A DNA stretch of 64,000 bases from Pristionchus mayeri. Taxonomy: Eukaryota > Nematoda > Chromadorea > Rhabditida > Neodiplogasteridae. The stretch is taken from assembly GCA_036245805.1 (NCBI GenBank), contig BTRK01000004.1:17732001-17796000 (forward strand). The letters are read 5' to 3'. Below are positions 22,689 through 33,886 of the stretch, one piece after another (positions within the stretch are counted from its first letter, which is position 1; every line of letters begins with the position of its first letter). A program made the translations under genes and the position numbers. The notes under the pieces are model-generated. The model was not told where the DNA came from. It did not search any database and saw only the letters and a program-made list of their open reading frames with translations.

Positions 22689-25204
22689 CACATGTATCAC
22701 CAGTGGGGGGTGACAAAACGGCAACGACAAAACGGCAACGCGGCTTATTTACGACAAAACGGCAACGACATAACGGCAAGCGACAAAACGGCAACGGAGC
22801 ATAACTCAGTGGAGAGTTGTCCTAGAACATCGGGAATGGTCTGTATCACATCCGTATATTTTCTCCGTAATTATCAATAACATGATCTTTGATCTTTTGG
22901 AGGTTGACGACAAAACGGCAACGAGCCATAACACCACTCAGATTCATCCCACAACTCACGGGAAGGCATCAACCGAGAGCTAATGACTTGCTCTATCCAT
23001 TCGACATCTGATCTTTGACCTTTGACCAACTGACGACAAAACGGCAACGAGCCATAAAACTGTTCGGAATCATCCCACACCGGTCAGAACGGCACTAATC
23101 GATAGCTAATGATCTGCTCTATTCATTCTACATCTGATCTTTGATCTTTAATCAACTAGCGACAAAACGGCAACGAGCCAAAACACTACTCAGAATCATC
23201 CAGAAGCTCGCATTAACGGAGATATGGATCGTTGCCGTTTTGTCGTCAGTTGGTGGAATATGAAAGATCAGACGTTGAGTGAATAGTGCAGGTCATTAGC
23301 TATCGATTGGTGCCGATCTGAGCGCTGTGGAATGATTCTGAACCGTTGTATGGCTTGTTGCCGTTTTGTCGTCAGTTGGTCAAGGATCAAAGATTAGATG
23401 TTGAATGGATATATCAAGTCATTAGCTATCGATTGATGCCTTCCCAAGAGCTGTGGGATGAATCTGAGTGGCGTTATGGCTCGTTGCCGTTTTGTCGTCA
23501 ACCTCCAAAAGATCAAAGATCATGTTATTGATAATTACGGAGAAAATATACGGATGTGATACAGACCATCCCCGATGTTCTAGGACAACTCTCCACTGAG
23601 TTATGCTCCGTTGCCGTTTTGTCGCTTGCCGTTATGTCGTTGCCGTTTTGTCACCCCCCCTCACCAGTCAGTGGAGGTGGCCACGAACAATTTTTTTCAA
23701 ACCCGTTTAAAATCGTTCAAACTAAGGTAGAATACTACCTTGGTCAAGAGATTTTGAAAGAACCATACTAATTGTACCCGAGCCGACATTTAGGAATTCT
23801 CCGGCTTTGGTCCCGGAAATCCTGTATATCAGCTCCCAGATGAGCTACAGAGATGGCAAAGGGCTTAAAAAACGCAGAAAATTATTTTGAGAAACTTTTA
23901 TGTTGAAGAGATAGCATTAAAATCAAAAATAAATTAAATGTTACCAAAATAATGCTCTCCAAACAACACAAAAATTGTTCTTCCCGTAATGTAGGAGACT
24001 TCTGTGGAATTTTATTAATGATTTTGAAAGAAATCTTCCCTCACATATAACAAAAAAATAAAAATGGCAAAATAATAGGGGTTGTAGTTCTCATTTTTCG
24101 CATTCAATGTGTAGTAGTCGCAACTTCTGTTCTTAAATACCTAAACATATCTTTCCGGCTCACTATGTTTATAAATATATTTTGCGATAAATGAGTCCGA
24201 AAAACTATAAGAAATCTCATATATATTGATTTTCAAAAATAGTAAAAATTTGAAATTTGAAATTTTAGATTTTCAGAAACATTTAATTTTGTGACAATTT
24301 CAGAGTTTTTCAGACTCATTTATCGCAAAATATATTTTTCATGATGCAACTGCATCGATATTCTTACTAATCTAATCAAAAAATAATTTTATCCCTTGAC
24401 GACTCTTCGCTGGAGCGATATTGGGCTGAAAAATTCGAGAAAAATAGAAGTTTGGATGGTGCCACATGACATTAATTTTGTTCAAGGTGGCATATACTAT
24501 AGTAGACTATAGTAGCTGTATGTGCTGTGCTTACAATTTTTAAGTTTTTAATTCTGAAAATCGTCTTCATCTGAGGCTGCGAAAAGCGTATTTTTCGAAA
24601 GTTCGAAATTGCGAATTTCACACAGTAATTTAGGTCCATTGATCCGAAAATATCACGAATAAGTATCAGAGAGTGAAGCATAGTGAGCCGGAAAGATATG
24701 TTTAGGTATTTAAGAACAGAAGTTGCGACTACTACACATTGAATGCGAAAAATGAGAACTACAACCCCTATTATTTTGCCAATTTTATTTTTTTGTTATA
24801 TGTGAGGGAAGATGTTCTTTCAAAATCATTAATAAAATTCCACAGAAGTCTCCTACATTACGGGAAGAACAATTTTTGTGTTGTTTGGAGAGCATTATTT
24901 TTGTAACATTTAATTTATTTTTGATTTTAATGCTATCTCTTCAACATAAAAGTTTCTCAAAATAATTTTCTGCGTTTTTTAAGCCCTTTGACATCTCTGT
25001 AGCTTATCTGGGAGCTGATATACAGCATTTCCGGGACCAAAGCCGGAGAATTCCTAAATACCGGCTCTGGTACAGATAGTATGGTTCTTTCAAAATCTCC
25101 TGACCAAAGTAGTGTTCTACCTTAGTTTGATGGATTTTAAGTGGGGTTGTAAAAAATTGTTCGCGAAGGCCCTGATTTTGCTTCATCGACTCGTGATACA
25201 TGTG
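22689..25204. mobile_element. Long inverted-repeat element, copy 1 (interrupted by a nested element)
   Basis: Termini CACATGTATCACCAGTC and, at the right end on the minus strand, CACATGTATCACGAGTC. Both flanks read ATATATAT, consistent with a short AT target duplication. Without the nested 22705-23660 insertion and one copy of its target duplication it is about 1552 bp and nearly identical to copy 2 at 37042-38591. The arms fold back on each other almost completely, for example ACTCATTTATCGCAAAATAT and its complement near 24195 and 24320. No transposase is encoded. Confidence 0.85.
22705..23660. mobile_element. hAT-like MITE nested in copy 1 (TIR GGGGGGTGACAAAACGG)
   Basis: A 956-bp palindromic element starting GGGGGGTGACAAAACGGC and ending with its complement. 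8-bp duplications TCACCAGT lie at 22697-22704 and 23661-23668. Both arms carry a series of GACAAAACGGCAACG units like the subterminal repeats that bind hAT transposases. Translated frames over it are artefacts. Confidence 0.88.
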
Positions 25205-25615
25205 ATATATATCCTATTTAAGTAATAAGCCTGACCCGCCGATATATCGTTGCTCCCTCGTACTCCCTTATTCTACAGTAATATTTGGATTACAAATATC
25301 CCACCACGATTACTCTGCCGACGCAATGTGTATTACTGTATCTTCCCGGCCTTCACATTTTGAGGATTTGAGCTACATAGATCGATAGAGCTCGAAAAAT
25401 GAGCCGGGGTCACTCAGAGGTCAATTGTGTTCTATCTGTCACGGTTTTCTAGAAATCGGCTCTTGAAGTGAGTGATGCCAAAATGTGACCCGGTGCAGGA
25501 AGGTCCAAAATGAAGTCTGCGCAACAAGACTCCGGGGGGCACTCACGCATGCCTCAGGGTGGCCAAAACCGTTTAGAACTCATTTAACCATTCCCATGCT
25601 CAGCTCGATTCTCTC
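25205..25615. other. Intergenic region
   Basis: Flank between the long inverted repeat and the receptor pseudogene; no gene, RNA or clear repeat structure seen. Confidence 0.5.
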
Positions 25616-27397
25616 ATGAGAGGCGTGATATATCGTAATTTATACATTCATTGTTTGTATTTTACAAGGCTGATTGTTATTCGAAAGATAAATACAAGAA
25701 AAAATAGCAGATACCAAATTGCACTGCCTTTCGTCAACTCGCTCACTGTGCATCCAATCATGTTATTCATGCTATGGTGCAAATCAAAGGCCATGGGCAC
25801 CGATATTCGAATTGGATATTTCATGAACGAGGTATGAACTAACAAAAGGTAAGTAGTGTTCAGCAAGCACACTCATGAACTGTATGCTGAAAATTGTGAT
25901 TACATAGATCTCACTGATTGTCCACGACTGGGCCTTCAGTTTCTTCTTTCGAATGTACCCGATTACTCCCTACTCCGGAGCATACTGTGGCGGACCCGCC
26001 TGTTATATGCTCAAGCACAGGCTTGGTATACCAGTGCCCTCTTCATTATATCAACTATCTCATCTTTTGACCAGTCGACAGAGAGTGAGATAGTGTTTAC
26101 ATTGAAGAAGAGGTGGCCCGAACTAAACTCTAGTGTGATCCCTCTTCCAATCTTCCACTAATCCTCGAAGTGAAAGTATTTTCAGTTTTTCCTATCGATA
26201 AGTATCTACGAACATGCCGTGCTTTCTGTTTCTCGTAATGCGAATGCAGAATACAACGACGGACGTGCTGAGAACATCGAGGAGATTAATAGCAAGGTGC
26301 AACTCTAAATGTATTTACACTTCCCTATAAGCACACACGGCTACATGTAAAATACGTAGGAGGCTGGCTTAAAACTAGTAGGCATACACAATATTATTTC
26401 TCAGCTGGTAATCATTGTCAATGGCTATCAACATAGCTGCTGGTGCAATAAATATCTTCGGAGTTACCGCATTTGGAGTCGATTCCGATGATGCCGACTG
26501 AATTTGCAACGTAAAATAATTTACAAAATATTTAAAATAGATGCCGATCAGGATCCAGAACTTCGATGGTTTGCTGAAAGAGGTGGCAAGCTTCTCATAT
26601 TTGGAGAATTCGGCAATGCGCAATACTTCAAATTTGGTATATAAAAATGTTGGCAACATTCAATAAGTCAAGATTTTCAGAACTTTACATAATCTTCGCA
26701 ACAATTTTTTAAAAGGGACAATGCGGTATCATTAGGGTATCAGGGACAATGCGTGGTGCAAGTTAGAAGCCGATCGGCTCACTTTTTGTACACCAATGTC
26801 CGGGCATAACAGCACAACCCTCGAAAATTACCGAGCCAGTGTCTTAATTTGTTTTCCGATACCAGCACTAATCATACGGAATGCAGTTCAAAATCTGCAT
26901 TCTATAAAATTGGTTCGTTATTGATCTTTGATCCCTATTTTTTCCTGATAAGAAATTAAAAATTAAGTCAACTGATTCGAAATCCACGTACAAAATGACT
27001 CGACAATTGTGGAAAACTTTCATAATGCAGGTACATTTTTCCAATTTAATTCTCATGCGAATTCATTATTATGAAAGTCCCTCAAGAAATGACTCTCTCA
27101 ACCTTAGAATATTTAAAAATACAATTCAGTTCAACACTTCAATGCTGTGCTTTGCTCTGTCGTTCGTGCTTCTAAGTTCTTCTGTGATGTTCGATTTACA
27201 TCGAATACTTCCGGCAGGTGCCCTTCTTGCCATCAGGATGGCCGTGATGGTGAGGGGAATATTTCATTTTGCAATTTGAAAAACAATTCTGTCAGATACT
27301 TCTCACCTTTCACCCCTTCCACTTCGCAACTTCGTTCATACTGATGAGCTCCGACACTTTGCGCCCGAAGATCGCGCTCCTCTGGCCTTGATTACAG
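25616..27397 (+). pseudogene. Serpentine chemoreceptor (Sri/Srh-like) remnant
   Basis: Scattered exons of a nematode 7-TM chemoreceptor. About 25709-25831 encodes RYQIALPFVNSLTVHPIMLF and a following loop; 25908 onward encodes ISLIVHDWAFSFFFRMYPIT followed by PYSGAYCGGP, similar to TM2-TM3 of Srh/Sri receptors; 26186-26296 encodes a helix beginning FFLSISIYEHAVLSV; about 26540-26637 encodes a DQDPELRWFAERGG loop like the PxDQ loop of Sri/Srh; about 27296-27397 encodes ILLTFHPFHFATSFIL and a stop. The exon near 26410-26500 reads into a stop in every frame before a usable donor, and the middle exons do not join in frame. Family membership is moderately supported; exact borders are not. Confidence 0.45.
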
Positions 27398-27743
27398 CGA
27401 ATCGTTCCTAATTACTGTCGATGCGGGAGTGAAAGCTCAATTGTTTCCATTCAATTGTGGTCACGTACATGAGATCAACCAAATTATCGATAAGAAAATA
27501 AGGTGATCAATACATAACTTCGTTCCATAAATGTAAAATATCAAGTGTATCGACTATGATAAACACGTTGGGTATGCTTTCCCTGATCTTTGGTTTTATC
27601 TGTTTCTCCCGCTCTTTATGTTTCACTATGTGACTCTTTTTTCATTACGATTTAAACTTACGTTGAGTATAACATTACCGAATACAAGAAAAGAGGATTC
27701 CTACTAGGTGATACAGAATAGCTATTATTAGAGAGGGCATCAT
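27398..27743. other. Intergenic region between receptor remnant and P450 3' end
   Basis: Holds the 3' flanks of two convergent genes; nothing else recognised. Confidence 0.5.
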
Positions 27744-30700
27744 CTACACGGGAATCATCTGGAGTTTGTTGGTCTTGGGCAGGAATACGACAGCAACAAC
27801 GGGAGTCATGTCAAGAGGCGCGTCTTTGGGAGGGAGCAGGCGGTACTTCTGGAGGATGCAGGCCAGCCCGAGGAATAACTCCATCCTCGCCAGACTTTCG
27901 CCAGCGCAGATTCTCTTGCCCATCGAGAATGGAATCGCCTGCTCTAGTGTCGCCTGAGATAGAGATGAATGATATATCACTGGCGGCATGTCGGCATTGT
28001 TCTCATACGACCTAGTGCCTAATGGGCCCCGATGACCAGCGGGAAGCCTGCAGATAACAACATACTCTATAGAAGGCAAGCTACTGCACCTCATTTCATC
28101 GTCATTCGGAGTGATTTTTATTATTGCACGTATTTTGGAAAAATCTCACATTACTAGGCGTCTTTCCATCAGCCATGAGGAATCGCTCCGGCTTGAATTC
28201 ATCGGGATCTTCGAAGATCTCTCCCCGCTTCATCACGTTGTATATTTGCGCCATGATGAGCGTATCGTTGGGGATCACGTGACCATCAACCTAACGTTTT
28301 TTTGTCAGTTTGTATGCTAAATATATTAAACTATCGATTATCCGCATGGTCTCTTTATCTAAAAGAGGCAAACGCATTCACCTTCGTGTCTTTGACGGTT
28401 CGATGGGTGACGTTCAATGGGCCGATGTTGGCCACCCGTTGCAGCTCGGTGATGGCAGCCGAGGTGTAGGGCAGTCGCTGCCTGTCAACCATTGTCACTT
28501 CTCCGTCCTTGCCGAGCACCGAGTGGATCTCAGCACGGATCTTGTCCTGAAATGAGCAGAAATGTATGAAAATAGATAACTTGTGACATTCAATAATCAT
28601 TAATCTGGATATCCATATGTTTTGAAAAAAAGCTTATGTCGTTTGAGCGGTAACTGCGGCCACCTGCACTTCCTGGTTCTTCGCCATGAGCAGCATTGCC
28701 CATCTCAGCGTCGTCGACGTCGTCTCCATGCCGGCGATGAAGAAGTCGGAGCACACGTTCACCATCTGGTCCTCCCTGAACAGGTTCCCATATCATTGTA
28801 CGCAAATAATTGACGAGATTTCCAAAAATAAAATCGTCATCTTTCCCATTTTCTGTTCTAAATTGACCAAAATTCGCCATGCCAATGAAAACTTCTGATT
28901 CGAAATTATGAGTCAGACTTACGTCAGATAGGCATTCTTGTCCATTCTCTGCATGTAAGCGTGCACGAAGCAGGCGGGCTCATCGTTCTCGTCGTACGTC
29001 TTCATGCAGCGACGGACGTCCTCACGGACGTGATCGAGCAGCTACGAAAACAGGTTACGATACTGAGCGACCTCTTGATATTGCAGTTCAGAGTTCGGGA
29101 AGTACTCATCACTTTTCCTTACTCTTTCCGCGCTTGACCGGTTTAGATTGCGAATCTAGTGAAGTTACGAATTATACTTCGTTTGCGAATAATGTAAGCG
29201 AACGAATGCGAATTACTCACACGCTTTACGTCCCTTTTGTAGTGTCCGTGAGCGCGCCATCCAATAACGGGCAATCGGGCAAGTAATGGGAAAAGCATCA
29301 CGAGGAACACTAGGAAATTATTGCGGAGGTCCTCGACCTGGAAATGGTTCCATGAAACGCGAATCATCTTTCAAAATTAATCGCGATTCCTCACATGTGC
29401 TGCCAATTGGTTGGAGTAGTCCATGAGTCTCTTGCAGTCGTTGTAGCCATAATGATAGCCGAAGAGAACCTCGTTGATGACGTTGGCCACGAGAATCTAA
29501 ATGCTACGTCGTACTGTTGGCAAAATGTTAACAAGATTCGCTGAGAGATCCACTTTTTTAGAAATACATGCGCATTCAATAGTTCCATAAAACCACAAGA
29601 ATATACCACGTGTATCACGAGTCAGTGGAGGAGTGCGGGAACATTTTGATTTTTTTTGTCTCAGATTTGATCCACATTACGTTGGTATAATACCCTGGAG
29701 TGATGATTTTGAAAAATATAGGTCATTGGTCGCAGAGCCGGCTTTTAGGAATATTCCGGTTTTGCTCCCGGCTCTACCGTATATCAGCTCCAAGATAAGC
29801 TAGAAAGGTGGCATTGGTCTCAAAATGTGCGGAAAATTATTTCCAGCAACTATTATGTTGACCGCTTTACTGTACAGAGAGAACAAAAGATACCGGGAAC
29901 GAAAAACCATTTTTTGAACAGCAAAAAAAAATTTTCGCCCTCATCCCGTTACTAGATACAAATTTTTTTTGCTGATTATAGTAGAAGGAGTCAGTGAGTG
30001 TCCAAGAAAAAAAAAGGCGAAGAGCTCAGTCTACTACCTTGTTGAAAAATTTGGCCATTTTTATGTAAAATCATGCCATTTCGGAAAATCTCCAAATCCA
30101 CTTTTTCTCAAAACTCAACGAAAAGTATTTTTTCATGTCTAAAAAGTAAAATACACAATGTTGTTACGAAATCTAGTCCCAAAGAAGACCGTAGGTACAA
30201 TCACAAAAAAAGTTCAATTTAGCGATTTTCTCAAATGGCACGATTTTACCTAAAAATGGCCAAATTTTTCAACAAGGTGGTAGGCTGAGCTCGTCGTCCT
30301 TATTTTTCTTGGACACACACTGACTTCTTCTACTATAATCAGCAAAAAATTTTTGTAACTAGTAACGGGCTGAGGGCGAAATTTTTTTTTTTTTAATTTT
30401 TTAAAAAATTTTTTTTGTTGTTCAAAAATGGTTTTTCGATTCTGGTATCTTTTGTTCTCTCTGTACAGTAAAGCGGTAAACATAAAAGTTGCTGGAAATA
30501 ATTTTGTGCACATTTTGAGACCAATTCCATCTTTCTAGCTCATCTTGGAGCTGATATACGGTAGAGCCGGGAGCAAAACCGGAAAATTCGAAAAAGCCGG
30601 CTGTGGGACCAATGACCTGTATTTTTCAAAATCATCACTCCAGGGTATTATACTAACATAATATGGATCAAATCTGAGACAAAAAAATTCACAATGTTCC

Positions 30701-32294
30701 CGACGAGTATTTTTTTCATTCACTGACTCGTGATACACGTGATACATTTTCATTCACTTTTTCAACTTGCTTTCTTATCCCGTGATGACGGGACTGCCAA
30801 ACTCAATGTGGTAGTCAATGCTTAATTGGGGCAATTTACGGCATGATCACCTGCAGTGGCCACCTGAAATCGACGGCGCCCTTGTCTTCGATGTTATCGA
30901 GATGTTTCATGAACTCACCCAGCGATGATTTAACCTTTAACATTTTCCATTTTTTTATTTCATATTCGATTGATAAATTCATCATGAATAGCCACTTTGG
31001 ATGTAGTACCTGTGCTTCCATGACGTTCTTGCCCATTCCGAAGTCTCTCATGATCTGAATAGCCGTTCTTCTCTGTTCTCTCCAATTGTCTCCCTGGCTG
31101 AAGACCACGCCGCCATTCTCAGTATTCATGTAGAGATCATCAGGAAAACGGCCCAGGCGACCCACAAAATCGTCGCCTGAAATAAAGACCCAACGGGTTT
31201 GGGTGCCCAAAATATCTTGTTCAATTCGATTCCTGATAGATACTTGATATTGGTCATTAGGAAAACGGCTCAAGTGTGAAGTTCAAACGAAAGATACTAG
31301 AGACCGCAATATAATTGACCAAACAGATATTGAAATCATTATTCGAATGGCTCAATCGAATAACCTTTGTTATTCGAATAATCTCTTCCCCTCTCATTTT
31401 CATTATTTGAATAGTCATTTCTCGGTATTCGATTATTCACACTCGCTCGAAAGTGGCCGCGCGGTCTCCTATCCTTTTTTTAAAATTCAAATCGATTTTG
31501 CTGTCGCAATCGAATAATCCTTCGAATAATCTCGTTATTCGAATAACGTGTTATTTGATTGACCGGCCAATCAAGTATTCGAGATTTCGAATAACACATC
31601 ATTCCTCGTCATTCGCGTAATGAATATATTCGATAGGCGGTCTCTAAAAGATACCTCTGGTAACGAGTGCTTCCTTTATGGTATCATAGCTCATCAAGAC
31701 AACCATCGGGGCGGGAGTCCAGACTGTGAAGACGTCCCCGTATTCCGCTTGTGCCTTTTCGAAGAAGAGATGCAGATGGCCGACATCAATCTAAATCACG
31801 ACATCTATCCGTATTTTAGTTAGAGCAATCAAACGCTCTCTGAATTCTCTCCAGTCTCACATCAATTAAGAATGGGGTTGATAACTTGGGAAATAAATAG
31901 ATCGTTACTCTAATTTGAAACGTTACTCCAAATTTGAACCGATATTCGGTGTTTAGGATATTTTCACACAAATGGAAAGGCATATCAAATTTTTGAAAAG
32001 AAACTCATCCTTGTTGTGAGAATAATAAATCCTTGAAACCCTGACCTGATGTAAATTCCCAATGAGTGGCAGAGGGGTCGGTCCCTTGGGGTATCTCCTT
32101 ACGTTCGCATAGTATTTGAAGACGTAGATGGCGAGTAGGAAGGGAAGAGTGATGAGTATGGCGAGCATCACTAAAGAGAATAAATTGAGTATACTCTCAA
32201 TCGCTCTTAAGTACTCTCCTTTTTCGTCGCCAACGTACATTTTTTTGTGCAAAATCTTGGTGCAATCTATTGGTGTCTGTGCAGTGCCTAACAT
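27744..32294 (-). CDS. Cytochrome P450, CYP2-clan (CYP33-like)
   Basis: Haem monooxygenase anchored in the ER. Eleven exons in transcript order: 32294-32046, 31790-31655, 31176-31010, 30934-30851, 29496-29395, 29337-29221, 29041-28923, 28775-28664, 28546-28382, 28290-28150, 27953-27744, giving 533 residues with all phases matching. Motifs in order: N-terminal membrane helix followed by the proline hinge [12 protein letters not shown]; helix-C-type [10 protein letters not shown]-helix [15 protein letters not shown] (AGxxTT); ExxR as ELQR; PERF as FKPERF; haem loop [10 protein letters not shown] with the Cys ligand (27894-27923). The [25 protein letters not shown] and VINEVLFG blocks resemble nematode CYP33 proteins. 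The N-terminus is longer than usual, so a later ATG may be the true start. Introns 2 and 4 carry transposable elements. Substrate unknown; xenobiotic or fatty-acid oxidation is typical for the family. Confidence 0.93.
29607..30741. mobile_element. Long inverted-repeat element in P450 intron 4
   Basis: A 1135-bp palindromic element with termini CACGTGTATCACGAGTCAGT, related to the 22689 and 37042 elements (CACATGTATCACNAGTC). ATAC duplications flank it at 29603-29606 and 30742-30745. The arms pair over nearly the whole length. No coding capacity. Confidence 0.82.
31298..31646. mobile_element. hAT-like MITE in P450 intron 2 (TIR TAGAGACCGC)
   Basis: A 349-bp element with perfect 10-bp ends TAGAGACCGC/GCGGTCTCTA and 8-bp duplications AAAGATAC at 31290-31297 and 31647-31654. 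The right duplication, read on the minus strand, is GTATCTTT and is itself the 5' splice site of intron 2. The interior has many copies of the palindrome TTATTCGAATAA and half sites. Confidence 0.85.
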
Positions 32295-33886
32295 TTAGGA
32301 AAAGAGGTTCTGTCTCTATTCTCATTTTCTCTCGTCCATTTAGCTGGAGAGCATAGCTCCTTAGTGATCAAGTTGTTCCCTTTCGTGTTGAAAAATGTAT
32401 ATTTCGTGCGATCTTTTGCTGTTATCATATCGTGTCTGGCCAGTGCCCAATATATAGAGTGAATCTCCGCTCGCAATTGTCCTCAAATCTCTATTTTTCT
32501 AAAGTTATGACCGAAGTTGCGTTAAATTGCCTGGGGTTATGAAATCACGGAGACAAGTGATTTTTACTTTTTTTAAATATTGTATTGAAAAACAATAAGG
32601 TATCAGCATTTTAAAAGTCTTGAACTGAATCAGAGTGCAGAATAAACTCAAAGTGTTCACAACACCCTTTCATGTGTTCAGTCCAGATATCTAAAATTTT
32701 AAATTTTCTTATCCTGATGTCTCGTGCGAGCTTCCTAGTTGAGGGAAGAATGGAGTTTGGTGCAAAGGATTTACTCTTATTGCCAGGATCGCGCGCAAAA
32801 CATCATCAGGCCAATCCTGCTGAGTGGTCAGGTCATTGCTTGCCCATGCTCCAGTGCGTTTCTAGTTTTTGGTTTTGGTCTAGAAGTGTAGTTGCGCCCA
32901 ATTGTATGCGCATTCCAATTTACCGTTCAAAATACTCTCTTCGGGATGTACGATGTCCTAACGGATGCCACACAATATCCATCGCTCGGATTTCACATAA
33001 ATCCCTCATTGTTTTGATACTTGACCTTTCCCTCAATATTACTCAATAGATCGCAAGATTGTTCTCATTCTACCACCTCATAGCAACTAGTTCCTACTGT
33101 TTCCTCCATTCGCAAGCACAATGCCCGTTTGTCACAGAGACCACTGAGCATTCAGAAAGAATGTGACGTCGAAGTCTCATAAAGAGACCCGAAAATAACA
33201 CTAAATGAATTGAAACGCAGACTTTGAAGGAATCGCGCCTAGGTCGCATTGTTTATTCACGCAATGTCATTCCGGGGCGGGTCTTTCTCATTTCCTCGCC
33301 TTGAGATACGTCATTGGTTCAGGTTCCTTCTCCTGAATGGAACACGTGAACACTCGCTACCTCCCCCCTCCCTTCATCACTGTACCTCCGTCTGCTGCTG
33401 ATTACGCACCGAGTGAGTCATATTTTAGTTTAAATTGTTAAAAACTCTATTAGTATGTAGCAATTGCATCCCCGGTTCCGCACTGATTCCATTCCCAATT
33501 CACAATCAAATCAATCCAATTACGGAACTCTAATTACTTCTCTTAGTTTTGTGGCTTTCAGTAGAAATGGAGATAATATGCCTCTCGATTACTACCCCAT
33601 TATAACTTGTTGGCGCTCGAGGTGTGGCTTTTTCCGAACTCTCCGGGGAGTAGAGGAAAACTGGCAAATAATAAGCCACTCTAAGTCATGGAGAAAAGCA
33701 GTTCGGTCGGTATCAATCTCCTGTCTTCGGGTATAGCCTTTTGCGATATTTTAGAGCAAAATTGAGGTCACCATCACTTTATTTTAATAGTAAAAAATTA
33801 AGGCAGGTTTTGATTGTGTATGAGTGAGGAAGTTTGCTTGGTTAATAATTTGCGATAGCAAATTATTTTTTGCAGACGGGAAGCCA
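32295..33886. other. Intergenic region between divergent P450 and GRL-3
   Basis: Shared upstream region of two divergently transcribed genes. The left part shows nothing recognisable; the right part holds the block listed at 32770-33740. No supportable gene. Confidence 0.6.
32770..33740. promoter_or_regulatory. Upstream block shared by GRL-2 and GRL-3 (GRL-3 copy)
   Basis: Counterpart of 13160-14340. Shared islands include GCTGAGTGG near 32818, CATTGTTTATTCACG near 33248, GGGGCGGGTCTT near 33275, CTCCCTTCATCACTGTACC near 33367, CTGCTGCTGATTAC near 33391 and CGGTCGGTATCAATCT near 33704. Order and spacing are similar in both copies. Confidence 0.5.

Noticed and set aside
22705..23660. Possible CRISPR-like array because of regularly repeated 15-mers
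   Set aside because: Units occur in inverted orientation on two palindromic arms with irregular spacing inside a TIR element of a nematode genome.
22692..23771. Frames with repeated PFCRQ-type peptides
   Set aside because: They are translations of the GACAAAACGGCAACG repeat units in a non-coding MITE.
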